Shown here: positions 1-9,103 of the stretch, piece by piece
Position numbering within the stretch: position 1 is the stretch's first letter
Layout of the letters: every line of letters starts with the position of its first letter
Assembly: GCF_009696375.1 (NCBI RefSeq)
Contig: NZ_VUMD01000009.1
Span: forward strand, 1 to 64,000
Origin: Clostridium porci
GTDB taxonomy: Bacteria > Bacillota > Clostridia > Lachnospirales > Lachnospiraceae
Direction: 5' to 3'
Length of the DNA stretch: 64,000 nucleotides
The notes under the pieces: generated by a model
Database searches by the model: none
Told to the model about the DNA's origin: nothing
What the model saw: only the letters and a program-made list of their open reading frames with translations
Position numbers and translations under genes: made by a program

Positions 1-32
1 GTTTTTTACTGTAAGCTGAAGCAATACTAACT

Positions 33-56
33 CACCTGCATAGCAGGTGGTTTATT
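33..56 (+). terminator. Small hairpin, possible terminator
   Basis: A 7-bp perfect stem (CACCTGC / GCAGGTG) with an ATA loop is followed by GTTTATT. It could end a transcript entering from the left of the window. The T-run is short, so this is tentative. Confidence 0.4.
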
Positions 57-128
57 CGTTTTCCAAAGTTCCGTTTTTCGGATCAGCGAAAAACTCCACA
101 TTGGTAAACAGGGCTTTGCCCTAACAAT

Positions 129-175
129 AAAACACGGCTCCAAATCCCTTAAAAAGACATTTGGAGCCGTGTTTT
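129..175. repeat. Dispersed palindromic element, copy 1
   Basis: A perfect 17-bp inverted repeat (AAAACACGGCTCCAAAT and its complement) surrounds a 13-nt loop. It ends in TTTT on both strands, so it can act as a bidirectional terminator. The same core recurs at 6077-6116 and, inverted, at 42167-42215. Flanks are partly shared too: CAATAAAACACGG on one side and a GTTTTcaGTTTtAAAGAGG-like stretch on the other. It lies just beyond the 3' end of the lipoprotein gene that reads leftward to 300. Confidence 0.8.
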
Positions 176-299
176 CAGTTTTAAAGAGGCTACTTTCGCT
201 TCCATCTGCTATCGCCTTTGTATTTTGCTGCACCCTCCAATTCTCATTGCCTAAATTTACGTTTACCGGACTTTGAGGGAGGGTGATCCAATTACTCAG

Positions 300-1118
300 T
301 TATTTTACCCCAATAGCCATGATCGTTCTATCCGTAAGAGTTCCCTCATAGATAACGGTTACGGTATCTCCCACAGCCAGGCCCTCGAACATTCCGCTTC
401 CTGAGAAGGTGAACAGGGTATTGTCAGGATCCTTAGTATCTATGACCACGAAATCAGCATTTACCTCTGCAACCTTTCCTGTCAATGTATATTCCTTAGC
501 TTCTGCAGAATCAGCTGCGTCCTCAGTTACAATTCTGGTTGCTACCGGCTTATCCTCCTGATCCTCCAGGTCACCATAATAAGTCACCTCTGCCTTAACC
601 CCTGCCTTGATGCCATTCTTTGTCACTCTTTGAGCAATTTTTCCATTGAACGTATATGTTCCGTCCTCTGTTTTTAAAGTGATCGTATCATCATCTGCAG
701 CTTCAATGGTGCCGCTTATTGCCTGATCCTGTTCTTCGGCTGCTTTCTCCTCTGCTTCCGCAGCTGCTGATGTGATGATTTCCACAGACTTAGCCTCGGT
801 CGTGTCACTCGATATATCACCTAAAAATAAGATCTCAATCTCATCACCGACTCCAATTTCCTCTGCGCCGGAAACCTCTGCCTTAGAAACATCAAACTTG
901 GCTGTGGTTCCATTATCGGAAGTAATAGTAACCGTATCGCCTGTAACGCTGTCCACATATCCGTAAAAATACTTCTCTTCCAGCTCCTCTTCTGCAGGGG
1001 CACTCTCTGCTGTAGTGGTAGCTGTAGCAGGAGCTACAGTTTCTGCTGGTTTCGATGAACATGCGGTTATACCCAGCGCTACCGCTAATCCAGTAATTGC
1101 CAAATATTGTTTTTTCAT
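300..1118 (-). CDS. Lipoprotein with three tandem beta-rich repeats
   Basis: The 272-residue product starts with a lipoprotein signal: MKK, a hydrophobic stretch, then the lipobox GITAC, so Cys20 is the probable lipidated residue. A Thr/Ala/Glu-rich linker follows. Three repeats of about 70 residues come next, each starting like G-x-V/I-x-x-V/A-x-x-D-x-V/T-I-x-T and closing with a V-x-V-x-Y-x-G-D/T-L strand. They look like small OB- or barrel-like units. The ATG has GAGGAG 8 nt upstream. Function is unknown. The lipoprotein at 20392-21027 has the same plan with two repeats, so the two are probably distant paralogues. Both are expected on the outer face of the membrane. Confidence 0.8.
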   Translation of the reverse strand: MKKQYLAITGLAVALGITACSSKPAETVAPATATTTAESAPAEEELEEKYFYGYVDSVTGDTVTITSDNGTTAKFDVSKAEVSGAEEIGVGDEIEILFLGDISSDTTEAKSVEIITSAAAEAEEKAAEEQDQAISGTIEAADDDTITLKTEDGTYTFNGKIAQRVTKNGIKAGVKAEVTYYGDLEDQEDKPVATRIVTEDAADSAEAKEYTLTGKVAEVNADFVVIDTKDPDNTLFTFSGSGMFEGLAVGDTVTVIYEGTLTDRTIMAIGVK

Positions 1119-1379
1119 AATTCAATCTCCTCTTTTTTGCGTCTGTTGCTCATTACCATGAATCGGAACACAGCAGCTACCCTTCTCTCTGCTGTATTCA
1201 TGATACATCTTACTACGAAACCAATGTTTTTACTATGTCTTTTTCTTTAATTTTTCCTAAAATTTATAAAGAGAATATGCAAAAGCTTCTGTAGGCTCTC
1301 TGTAATTCGTCCATTCTTCATATACAGGATCTATTATTGTTTCCATCCCTTTCGTTTACCACATATTTATTTGCTTGCC

Positions 1380-2387
1380 TTAGCCTTTTATCCGCGGCAG
1401 GTACCTGCCGCGCTTTCTTTCTCTTCTTTGTCTTTCACATAGTATGAGTAGCAGCACAATTCCCACAAGGATTCCCATAAGGCTGGCGGCAACGGTAATG
1501 ATAAAGCCGCTGCGTATCCAAAGGAGACCCTTCTCTGTCTCTCCCACAGGTGTGGGAGCCGGCTTGGAAACCGGCAGTGCCTCTTCAGACTCTACCATAC
1601 CCTTGTGCTGTACCACTGGCCGGTAAACCATTTCCATCTCATAAGAGACTGGCTTCATCCAGCTTATCTCTCCCTCATAGGTAATCTCATAGTCCCTTAA
1701 AAGCTTGTCTCCTTTTGCCATAGCCTGACGGCATACCTGTCCGGAAGCGTCCATATAAGGCTCCCCAGACCATTCGATTGAATGGATTCTGTAGTCCCTG
1801 GGCGAAAGGCTCATCATAGAAAGCAGCTCCCCTGCAAGTTCATCCGTATTGGTAAGAACATTTTCACCGGATATGGTCAAACTTCCCGCTTCATATTCAT
1901 CAGCCCCATAGGAATGAAAGGTAACTGGGACTGAAAAGCCCTCCTGCCATTGCTCCCTAAGCACTCTGGTATCCCGGACAGAAAGCTCTCCCTTTGCAGG
2001 AACGCCGGTTTCTTCCTCTGTAATGGTTATAGACTCCGGCAATCCTTCTGCTCCCTCTACGCCAGCATAGATAACCCGCTTTTCCATTTTCCTGTTAAGC
2101 CTGCAGCCTGGAATTTTCTTTATCTTCCAATGGCTCAGCTCATACTCTCTGCCATCCTGCCCCCAATAGGACATTGGAGGCCCCTCTAGTGTCTCCAGCT
2201 CTTCCATTTCTAGCGTTCTGGTTCTATGCAGGCTCCCTTTGACTGCCTGTGCGCTTTCCTCTGACAGCGTTTCCTCGCTCTGATGCAAGGCTGCCGTATT
2301 CCCCCGGCAGGTTCCTGCAATAGCAGCTATACACAAAAGCGTTGTCAGGACAGTATACACAGTATATTTCATTCCATAAGCATTCAT
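1380..2387 (-). CDS. Membrane-anchored protein of unknown function
   Basis: I do not recognise a family. The chosen ATG (MNAYGMKYTVY) has a perfect AGGAGG 7 nt upstream; the frame is open for 23 more codons but no better start is seen. The 335-residue protein has an N-terminal hydrophobic segment (about 9-26), an extracellular region of about 250 residues, and one C-terminal membrane span. That span is followed by a very basic tail (CERQRRERKRGRYLPRIKG), which fixes the C-terminus inside. The outer part has repeated beta-like stretches and a Y-x-G-E-P-Y-M-D segment. The topology suggests a surface protein with a stop-transfer anchor. The 200 bp upstream hold only a terminator. Confidence 0.7.
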   Translation of the reverse strand: MNAYGMKYTVYTVLTTLLCIAAIAGTCRGNTAALHQSEETLSEESAQAVKGSLHRTRTLEMEELETLEGPPMSYWGQDGREYELSHWKIKKIPGCRLNRKMEKRVIYAGVEGAEGLPESITITEEETGVPAKGELSVRDTRVLREQWQEGFSVPVTFHSYGADEYEAGSLTISGENVLTNTDELAGELLSMMSLSPRDYRIHSIEWSGEPYMDASGQVCRQAMAKGDKLLRDYEITYEGEISWMKPVSYEMEMVYRPVVQHKGMVESEEALPVSKPAPTPVGETEKGLLWIRSGFIITVAASLMGILVGIVLLLILCERQRRERKRGRYLPRIKG

Positions 2388-2613
2388 CGCATTCCCTCCT
2401 TCAAACGAACAGGAATATACATGCATAGCAAACCCTGTAATATTGTCAAGGTACAAGAGGCATCTTCTATTTCACCTACTCTGGGAATCCTGCGGACTTC
2501 AGAAAGAAACCCACACCTGCGCCGCTGCACAGAAGGACATCAGAATCAGCTGTCCTATAGTCATATTATACCTCAGCTAGGGGGATTAATCAAGCTAAAA
2601 CTAAAGATTCTCG

Positions 2614-2655
2614 AAAAAGACGCCTGCCCTTTATCTGAAAGAGCGGCGTCTTTTA
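2614..2655 (-). terminator. Terminator of the deacetylase operon
   Basis: A 10-bp stem (AAAAGACGCC / GGCGTCTTTT) with a 20-nt loop lies 25 bp beyond the stop codon at 2679. A/T runs on both sides would let it work in both directions. Confidence 0.8.
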
Positions 2656-2678
2656 ATTAATTATAAAATGATTTCGGA

Positions 2679-4013
2679 CTAACGAAACTGGCTGTATTTA
2701 TGGCCTGCAGCAGCGCCGCCTCTATAGGCAGCCAGCTCGCTGACCGTTACGAGCTGGTAGCCTCTGGCTGTCAGCTCAGGTATCAGCACAACAGCTGCGT
2801 CTGCAGAAGTGCTGTAAATATCATGCATCAGAATAATATCCCCGTCTCTTACCTGGCTTAAAACCGTATCAATGGTTTTCTGTGCATTTCTATGCTGCCA
2901 ATCTCTGGTATCGATAGACCACATAATGGCCGGCATGCCCAGGCTTTTCACCACTGACAGAGAATGGGCGTTAATGTATCCTCCTGGGGGACGCATGAGA
3001 ACCGGTGATACACCGCAGGCAGCCTCTATCTTTTGGTTAGTTAAGGCAAGCTGGCTTACAATTTCCCCATCACTAATTTTAGTAATATACTTATGATCAT
3101 GAGTGTGATTCGCCACCTCGCAACCCTGCTCTGCCATCCGCTTAACCACACCCCTATTGTTGTTTACATTAGCTCCAACTATAAAGAAGGTAGCCTTACC
3201 TCCGTTGGCCTGCAGGCTGTCCAGAATACGGCTGGTTACAGATGTCCTGGGGCCGTCATCAAAGGTAAGAGCAATCATGGGCCTTGAAGGATCAATGGCT
3301 GGCAGGACAGGCGCCGGCTCTGGGGGAGCTCCCGCTCCTTTCGGGGTGATAGAGGCACGGAACCCGTCTATCCTAAGACCTGCTCCTTCCACTCCTGCAA
3401 CAGAGCCATTGGCAGCCCAATCTGTCCATGCACCGTTCTGAAGCACACGGTAATACAGATCGTACTGCACCGCGCCGCTTCCTGTCAGCTCCATCCGTAT
3501 AGCCTCCAAAGGCATAATGCCCGCTGTATTGCCAGTCTCCTCTCCGTCCTCTGCCCAGTCCAACCAACCAGAACCACTTAAATTCACCTGATAACGGATT
3601 CCCACCTGAACAGCCTGGGGAATTTGAATCAAATTTGCTCGCATCGCAGTGATCCAGACTCCATCACCGCCCACACAGCTCCCATTATCCGCCGTCACTG
3701 CAGTCCAGCCCTGAGCAGCAGCAAACCCGCTGTAATTTACCTCCAGAGGTGTTTCCAGCTGTGCCGGCTGCTGCCCCTGACTCTGGTCCGCCAGCTCCTG
3801 GGGCTGCCGTACTTGGCTCTGGCCTGCCTGCTCCTTAGGCTGCTGACCTGCCTGCTCCTCTTGCCACTTCACTGCTCCCGGTCCTCCATGTGTCCCTGAA
3901 AAGCTGCCCACACCAGTCGTACCGGCATAAACGGTTATCCCATGTATACCAAAAAGGATTCCGGCAGTTAATGCGGCTGCCAAAACCCTTAGCCTTCTTT
4001 TTTTCCCTTTCAT
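2679..4013 (-). CDS. Secreted polysaccharide deacetylase with ChW repeats
   Basis: This 444-residue protein is predicted to deacetylate a cell-surface polysaccharide, probably peptidoglycan, outside the cell. It has a signal peptide (KGKKRRLRVLAAALTAGILF, cleavage near residue 31) and a Gln/Ala-rich linker. A region at about 100-225 resembles clostridial hydrophobic-W repeats (GWLDWAEDGEETG, AWTDWAANG). A C-terminal NodB/CE4 domain follows with all the usual motifs: TFDDGP, the metal-binding NHTHDH, RPPGG, DTRDW and LMHD. The start lies 1 nt past the stop of the upstream HD gene, with its GGAG inside that gene's 3' end, so the two are cotranscribed. ChW repeats suggest cell-wall attachment. 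Confidence 0.92.
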   Translation of the reverse strand: MKGKKRRLRVLAAALTAGILFGIHGITVYAGTTGVGSFSGTHGGPGAVKWQEEQAGQQPKEQAGQSQVRQPQELADQSQGQQPAQLETPLEVNYSGFAAAQGWTAVTADNGSCVGGDGVWITAMRANLIQIPQAVQVGIRYQVNLSGSGWLDWAEDGEETGNTAGIMPLEAIRMELTGSGAVQYDLYYRVLQNGAWTDWAANGSVAGVEGAGLRIDGFRASITPKGAGAPPEPAPVLPAIDPSRPMIALTFDDGPRTSVTSRILDSLQANGGKATFFIVGANVNNNRGVVKRMAEQGCEVANHTHDHKYITKISDGEIVSQLALTNQKIEAACGVSPVLMRPPGGYINAHSLSVVKSLGMPAIMWSIDTRDWQHRNAQKTIDTVLSQVRDGDIILMHDIYSTSADAAVVLIPELTARGYQLVTVSELAAYRGGAAAGHKYSQFR

Positions 4014-4014
4014 T

Positions 4015-4602
4015 TTATCTGCTCCTTTCAGCTTTCACTTCATCATCTTTACGAGGCTGCCACTCGCCAAATACAGACTTACAAAGCAGAACATATTCTT
4101 TATAATAAACATGGTTCTCCAGCTCCTTTAAGGCGAAAGCAATCTGCCAGTAATACCATGCCTGTTTCTCCTTATTCTTCTCGTTAAATCTCTGCCAGAC
4201 AGCGTCCCCAAAAGCCAAATAATCCCGTGCGGTACAGCGCATATTGCTCAGTTTGTCTCCCAGGGCAATCATCTTAACCTCCATAGAAGCTGTACACAGA
4301 TGACGGACCGTCCAGCATTTGCGCTCCTGCCAGGTTTTGGTTTTATCTTCGCTTTCCAACATAACCAATTCCATAATGCGCCGGCCAAAAGCTGTTTCAA
4401 GCTCTTCACCCGTTATTCCCGAATCCTCCACCACATCGTGAAGCAAAGCTGCCGCGATTATCTCCGGGTCATCGGTAAAGGCCGACACAATGACTGCCGT
4501 CTCCATAGGATGGGTGATATAGGGAATGTTGGTTCCCTTTCTGAACGCGCCTCTGTGTGCCTTCTCTGCAAATGCAGCTGCCCTCTCGATCATCGCTGTC
4601 AT
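4015..4602 (-). CDS. HD-domain protein, alarmone-hydrolase-like
   Basis: The 195-residue protein belongs to the HD superfamily and resembles the hydrolase half of RelA/SpoT and the stand-alone MESH1 type. Metal-ligand motifs are visible: YITHPME near residue 28, LLHDVVED near 54 and LGDKLSNM near 112. It may remove pyrophosphate from (p)ppGpp, or act on another nucleotide. AAGGAG precedes the first ATG. It shares a transcript with the deacetylase. A separate small alarmone synthetase is encoded at 35826-36488, so both sides of alarmone turnover may be present in this window. Family membership is firm; the substrate is inferred. Confidence 0.85.
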   Translation of the reverse strand: MTAMIERAAAFAEKAHRGAFRKGTNIPYITHPMETAVIVSAFTDDPEIIAAALLHDVVEDSGITGEELETAFGRRIMELVMLESEDKTKTWQERKCWTVRHLCTASMEVKMIALGDKLSNMRCTARDYLAFGDAVWQRFNEKNKEKQAWYYWQIAFALKELENHVYYKEYVLLCKSVFGEWQPRKDDEVKAERSR

Positions 4603-4775
4603 AAGGTTTACTCCTTCTTGTGATGATATATTTCTACCTATTATTTTATCTTGTGATATTGGGAATCACACTTATCATACCATAATCGGCAGATAATTTG
4701 AATAGCAATCTAAAATCTTTAGGAATTATTTAACACCATTAACATTTTCCTCTTTAATATGTAAGAAAAGATAGC

Positions 4776-4804
4776 TTGTAGGTAAGGGAAATTTCTGCTA
4801 TGAT
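4776..4804 (+). promoter_or_regulatory. Promoter of the KEST-repeat protein
   Basis: TTGTAG and TATGAT are separated by 17 nt, which fits the vegetative sigma factor. The start ATG is 43 nt further on, after AAGGAGG. Confidence 0.65.
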
Positions 4805-4847
4805 ATAAAAGTATTTTTATGTGCTTATATAACTAAGGAGGATATTC

Positions 4848-6038
4848 ATGAATCGTCACTCATCCTACTCTGCCCCCAGAGGAGAACGTTCCTTAAGCTC
4901 CCACAACAGCCAACGCGGCCGAAGCAGCAAACGCAACGCCTACACCAAACGCTCCTGGAAGGATAATAAGCCCCTGTTTACTCTGGTCTGCTACATACTT
5001 CCTTTTATTCTTATAAACCTGTTTATCCTGTTTTTGGCTATTTCTACTCCTAAGGTGGAGTATACAGTTTCCGATACCAGGGATTACAAAACTGTAGACT
5101 TGTCTATTAAGGTTCGTTCGCTTCTCCCAGTGAAAGCTATGACCGTTACTCTGGAATCAAAGCCCATTGAACTGAAAAAAGAAAAGGGAGTCTACAGCAC
5201 CACCCTTACAACCAATGGAACCCTGGAAATATATGTGGTAGGCTGGAACGGCATGTCTGATCGGGAATACGACCATATCGCCACACTGGACGATGGTTCT
5301 CCTTCTATTGATCAGGAAAACTATGTAATGGAAAATGGGCAGCTTAGCTTTACTGTAGAAGACAGCTTATCAGGAATCAACTTTGATTCCATCTATGCAA
5401 TAGATGAAAATGAGCAGACTTTAAAGCCATCCAGCTATAATAAGGAAACCGGCGAAGTGACTTTTCCGATGGAAACCTCCCTTCTGAATGTCTTTGTCTC
5501 AGATTATGTTGGCAACATAAGCAGCGCTTCTTTTAGCAGAATCGTAGAAGGAATTGATACCAGCAGCAGAGGCGGGGATTTTCCTTCCGACGGCACTAAC
5601 GGAACGAACGGCAGCAGTTCCTCAAAGGAAACAGAATCAAAACAAACTACAAAGGACAGAGAATCAACTAAGGCCAAGGAATCCACCAAGGCCAAGGAAT
5701 CCACCAAAGCCAAGGAATCCACCAAAGCCAAGGAATCCACCAAGGCCAAGGAATCCACCAAGGCCAAGGAATCCACCAAGGCCGAGGAATCCACCAAGGC
5801 CAAGGAATCCACCAAGGCCAAGGAATCCTCTAAGGCAGAGGAAACTTCCAAAGCTTCTGAAACCACCGCCGCTCCTACCACCGCCCCATCCGCTGTACCC
5901 CCCGGCACTACGGCCGCTCCCACTGCCTCACCAGGCGCAGGAGAGCCGGGCGCTCCTGCCAACTCCCCAACCGGAGCCTCCCAGCCTTCAAGCCCCGGAG
6001 GTGCTTCCACAGGTGAGCTTATTATTCCCCTATCCTGA
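4848..6038 (+). CDS. Single-pass surface protein with STKAKE repeats
   Basis: The 396-residue protein has a basic, Ser-rich cytoplasmic N-terminus (1-43), one membrane span at about 45-66 and a long extracellular part. Residues 70-230 look beta-rich, with two Ig-like stretches (the second has VEDSLSGI and VFVSDYVGNIS, typical of bacterial Ig folds). Next come a Ser/Gly linker, eleven six-residue units of the type ESTKAK, and a Pro/Ala/Thr/Gly-rich tail ending IIPLS. No LPXTG or other sorting signal is seen, so the N-terminal span is the anchor. The repeats would form a flexible charged stalk. Function is unknown. AAGGAGG precedes the ATG. Confidence 0.85.
   Translation: MNRHSSYSAPRGERSLSSHNSQRGRSSKRNAYTKRSWKDNKPLFTLVCYILPFILINLFILFLAISTPKVEYTVSDTRDYKTVDLSIKVRSLLPVKAMTVTLESKPIELKKEKGVYSTTLTTNGTLEIYVVGWNGMSDREYDHIATLDDGSPSIDQENYVMENGQLSFTVEDSLSGINFDSIYAIDENEQTLKPSSYNKETGEVTFPMETSLLNVFVSDYVGNISSASFSRIVEGIDTSSRGGDFPSDGTNGTNGSSSSKETESKQTTKDRESTKAKESTKAKESTKAKESTKAKESTKAKESTKAKESTKAEESTKAKESTKAKESSKAEETSKASETTAAPTTAPSAVPPGTTAAPTASPGAGEPGAPANSPTGASQPSSPGGASTGELIIPLS
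5661..5858 (+). repeat. 18-bp in-frame tandem repeat, 11 units
   Basis: Eleven consecutive 18-bp units (consensus GAATCCACCAAGGCCAAG) encode ESTKAK. The central units are nearly identical in DNA and differ mainly at Lys codons; the last two are degenerate (ESSKAE, ETSKAS). Such an array can change length by slippage without breaking the frame. Confidence 0.95.
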
Positions 6039-6076
6039 ATCAGACCCGTTACTATTAAGAAGCAATAATTATCATA

Positions 6077-6116
6077 AAACACGGTCCCTACTGCCGAAGT
6101 GCTTGGAACCGTGTTT
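6077..6116. repeat. Dispersed palindromic element, copy 2
   Basis: AAAACACGGTCC pairs with GGAACCGTGTTT with a one-base bulge. It lies between two convergent genes, 39 bp both from the stop of the KEST protein and from the stop of glgB, and probably terminates both. It has the same core as 129-175 and 42167-42215. Confidence 0.75.
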
Positions 6117-6154
6117 CCTTGTTTCAGAAAGGCAGGGCAGCTTTATTTCCAATC

Positions 6155-8518
6155 TCAGCTTTCTCCTGGACTCCCTTTTCGACCTCCCCCCTTTTTTACA
6201 GCCGGCTGCGTTGCAGCTCTCCTGGGGCCTGCCTGCTTAGAAAGCTCTGGCCTAGGCTGTGCTCCTTTTCTCTGTGCCTTTGGTATCCCAGCCTCCGGGA
6301 TACACGTATAGATGCTGACGCTCATAGGAGGAATATAGATCTCGATAGAGTACTCCCTCTCATCCCACTCCATCCTTTTCGTAGTCTTAACCCTCCCATT
6401 CACACGGCCTGTACCGCCAAACGTTCTGGCATTGCTGTTTAATATTTCCTTATACCTTCCTGCAAACGGCACCCCCAGGCGAAATTTTTCATGCTCCATA
6501 TTATCAAAATTACAGACAAAGAGCAGGGTTTCCTCTCTCTTTTGCGTCTTACGGATGAACATTACCATGCTTTCCTTCTGATAGCTGCAGTTGATCCATT
6601 CAAAACCCTCCGGCTCATAATCCAGCTTATACAGTGCGGGCTGCTCCAGATAAAGCTTATTGAGCGCCTTCACATAATTCTGCATTTCACTATGAAGCGG
6701 ATACTCCAAAAGCTTCCATTCCAAAGAAGCGCCTTCATTCCACTCAGATACCTGGCCAAACTCCTGCCCCATAAACAGCAGTTTCTTGCCAGGATGTCCC
6801 AGCATAAAGCCGTAAGCAGTCCTCAAGTTTTGCGCCTTCTCCTCCAAGGTCCTTCCAGGCATCTTGCCTATCATAGAGCCCTTACCATGAACCACCTCGT
6901 CGTGAGAGAATACCAGCAAAAAGTTCTCACTGTAGGCATAGAGAAGGGAGAAGGTCAGTTCCCCATAATTATACTTCCTGAAATAGGGGTCACAGCGCAT
7001 GAATTTAGTAAAATCATTCATCCAGCCCATATTCCACTTTAAATCAAAGCCAAGTCCGCCATCCTCAGGGGTGCCTGTAACCTTCGGCCATGCAGTGGAT
7101 TCCTCCGCAATCAGAACGCTTCCGTCTCCCCGGCCTTTAAATACTGTATTCAGATGCTTTAAGAATTCCACAGCCTCCAGGTTTTCATTACCTCCGTATA
7201 TATTCGGTATCCACTCGCCATCCTTTTTCCCATAGTCCAGATAGAGCATAGAAGCTACCGCATCCATACGGATACCGTCAGCATGATACTCTTTGGCCCA
7301 AAACAAAGCATTTGCAATAAGAAAGTTAGATACACCGGGCCGTCCGTAATTATAAATCAGAGTGCCCCAATGAGGGTGGGAGCCCTTTCTGGGGTCCAGA
7401 TGCTCATAGACACAAGTTCCGTCAAAGGAAGCCATCCCATAGGCGTCTCTAGGAAAATGCGCCGGCACCCAGTCTAAAATTACACCGATCCCATGGCTGT
7501 GCATATGATCCATAAAATACTTAAAATCATCCGGCGTTCCGTAACGGCTGGTAGGCGCATAATATCCAGTAACTTGGTATCCCCAGGATTCGTCCAAAGG
7601 ATGCTCCATGACCGGCATCAGCTCCACATGGGTGTACCCCATGGCCTTTACATATTCAGCAAGCCTTACTGCTATCTCCCTGTAATTGTAAAATTCCGAT
7701 CCATTCTCACCCGGAATCCCTTCTCTGCGCATCCAGGAACCAAGATGTACCTCATAGATATTGCAGGGCGTGTCCAGAGCTGAAGCCTTAGCCCGCTGCT
7801 CCATCCATTCCTTATCCTTCCACTGGTATTTATAGATATCCCATACCACAGAGGCATTGTTGGGCCGCAGTTCAGCATAGTTGGCATAGGGGTCTCCCTT
7901 CAGCGCCGTCACCCCGGCCCTAGTCTTAATCTCGTACTTATAGATTTCCCCTTCTGCCAGGCCAGGAATAAACAGTTCAAAAACACTTCCCTCCCCCTCT
8001 CCCAGACGGCGCATCTGATGGCGTCTGCCGTCCCAGAGATTAAAGTTTCCCACAACGCTAACGCGCATAGCGCATGGCGCCCACACAGAGAAATACACGC
8101 CCTTCACACCGTCAATGGTCATTGGATGAGCGCCCATTTTCTCATAGATCCCGTAGTGGATACCTGCCTCAAACTTTTTTAACTCCTCCAGACTGTACTG
8201 GGGAGCAAATGAATAGGGGTCATAAAGCTCCTCCTCAAGGCCATTGTCATAGGTGACCATCAGGGTATAGGGCGTAACGCTCTTACGGGGAATCAGCACA
8301 GCAAAAAATCCCGCCTCATCTGCCAGCTCCATTGGATACCTTCTTCCAGTAAGCGCAAGCTTCACCTCTACCCTGGCAGCCGTTGGAATCAAGGCCTGGA
8401 TTAAAAGCCCCTTATCTGTCACATGGGCTCCCAGCATATCCTGGGGAGCTGCCGACTCCGAATATACCAGTTCCTCTATCCCAGCCCAGTCCATTAAATC
8501 ATATAACGTTTTTTCCAT
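6155..8518 (-). CDS. glgB: 1,4-alpha-glucan branching enzyme
   Basis: GlgB makes alpha-1,6 branches in glycogen. The 787-residue protein has two N-terminal beta domains (about 25-110 and 135-225, the second CBM48-like) and a GH13 barrel. The catalytic acids are in place: Asp419 in DGIRMDA, Glu472 in IAEES and Asp540 in FSHDEV, with DWVPAHFP upstream. The C-terminal about 45 residues form an unusual Arg/Lys/Gly/Pro/Gln-rich tail after the normal end of the family. The ATG has only a weak ribosome site upstream. mgsA lies upstream on the opposite-facing side of a short gap, also read leftward. A debranching-type homologue lies 4.5 kb away, but no glgC or glgA is seen here. Confidence 0.95.
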   Translation of the reverse strand: MEKTLYDLMDWAGIEELVYSESAAPQDMLGAHVTDKGLLIQALIPTAARVEVKLALTGRRYPMELADEAGFFAVLIPRKSVTPYTLMVTYDNGLEEELYDPYSFAPQYSLEELKKFEAGIHYGIYEKMGAHPMTIDGVKGVYFSVWAPCAMRVSVVGNFNLWDGRRHQMRRLGEGEGSVFELFIPGLAEGEIYKYEIKTRAGVTALKGDPYANYAELRPNNASVVWDIYKYQWKDKEWMEQRAKASALDTPCNIYEVHLGSWMRREGIPGENGSEFYNYREIAVRLAEYVKAMGYTHVELMPVMEHPLDESWGYQVTGYYAPTSRYGTPDDFKYFMDHMHSHGIGVILDWVPAHFPRDAYGMASFDGTCVYEHLDPRKGSHPHWGTLIYNYGRPGVSNFLIANALFWAKEYHADGIRMDAVASMLYLDYGKKDGEWIPNIYGGNENLEAVEFLKHLNTVFKGRGDGSVLIAEESTAWPKVTGTPEDGGLGFDLKWNMGWMNDFTKFMRCDPYFRKYNYGELTFSLLYAYSENFLLVFSHDEVVHGKGSMIGKMPGRTLEEKAQNLRTAYGFMLGHPGKKLLFMGQEFGQVSEWNEGASLEWKLLEYPLHSEMQNYVKALNKLYLEQPALYKLDYEPEGFEWINCSYQKESMVMFIRKTQKREETLLFVCNFDNMEHEKFRLGVPFAGRYKEILNSNARTFGGTGRVNGRVKTTKRMEWDEREYSIEIYIPPMSVSIYTCIPEAGIPKAQRKGAQPRPELSKQAGPRRAATQPAVKKGGGRKGSPGES

Positions 8519-8572
8519 AAACCAGATGCCCCCTTATCCACTTAATTATATTCCCGAACATACACCTTTGCA

Positions 8573-9037
8573 TTACAGCGTTCTGGCCCGTTCGGAGATA
8601 TTCTGCCTAAAATTTATAATATCATGCTCATATTCCTCATCCATAAAGGGAGAAGTAATGATAAAATCTGCGCTTGCCTTATTATTTGCTATTGGGATAT
8701 CGTAAACCTGGGCGATCCGCAGCAATGCCTTTACATCCGGATCATGAGGCTGAGCAGTCAGAGGATCGGAAAAAAAGATAATCAGATCAATCTTTCCCTC
8801 CACAATTTTGGCTCCAATCTGCTGATCACCTCCCAGAGGGCCGCTGTTATAGCCCTTTACAGGAAGACCTGTATAGTCTGTTATCATTCTGGCCGTAGTG
8901 CCTGTCCCACAAAGGAAATGCCTCATAAGGATATCCTTGTGGGAATCACACCACTGAATCAGCTCCTGCTTTTTTTGATCATGGGCAATGAGAGCGATAT
9001 TTTTTTGTTTACCTATGGTCATAGGAATATATTCCAT
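8573..9037 (-). CDS. mgsA: Methylglyoxal synthase
   Basis: MgsA converts dihydroxyacetone phosphate to methylglyoxal and phosphate, a bypass that frees phosphate when sugar phosphates pile up. The 154-residue length is normal. Family signatures are clear: IALIAHDQKK at the N-terminus, CGTGTTA for phosphate binding, the GPLGGDQQIGA stretch, FFSDPLTAQPHDPDVKALLR with the catalytic Asp, and IANNKASADF. AGGAGG-like sequence precedes the ATG. It lies 54 bp upstream of glgB and may be cotranscribed with it. Confidence 0.95.
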   Translation of the reverse strand: MEYIPMTIGKQKNIALIAHDQKKQELIQWCDSHKDILMRHFLCGTGTTARMITDYTGLPVKGYNSGPLGGDQQIGAKIVEGKIDLIIFFSDPLTAQPHDPDVKALLRIAQVYDIPIANNKASADFIITSPFMDEEYEHDIINFRQNISERARTL

Positions 9038-9103
9038 TTTTAATTATTCCTCCTGTCGATTTATACTCCTGTATTTGGCAATCCGTTTGGCTTATCATCA
9101 AGC

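Noticed and set aside
27-233. 68-residue leftward frame at the window start
   Set aside because: It is mostly a translation of the palindromic element; similar peptides (NTxPN...EPCFI) come from copy 3 for the same reason.
5661-5858. CRISPR-like array
   Set aside because: The units are contiguous 18-bp coding repeats without spacers.
5504-6082. Long antisense frame over the STKAKE repeat (LVDSLA repeats)
   Set aside because: It is the mirror of the 18-bp tandem repeat and has no ribosome site; the sense gene has a promoter, AGGAGG and a sensible protein.
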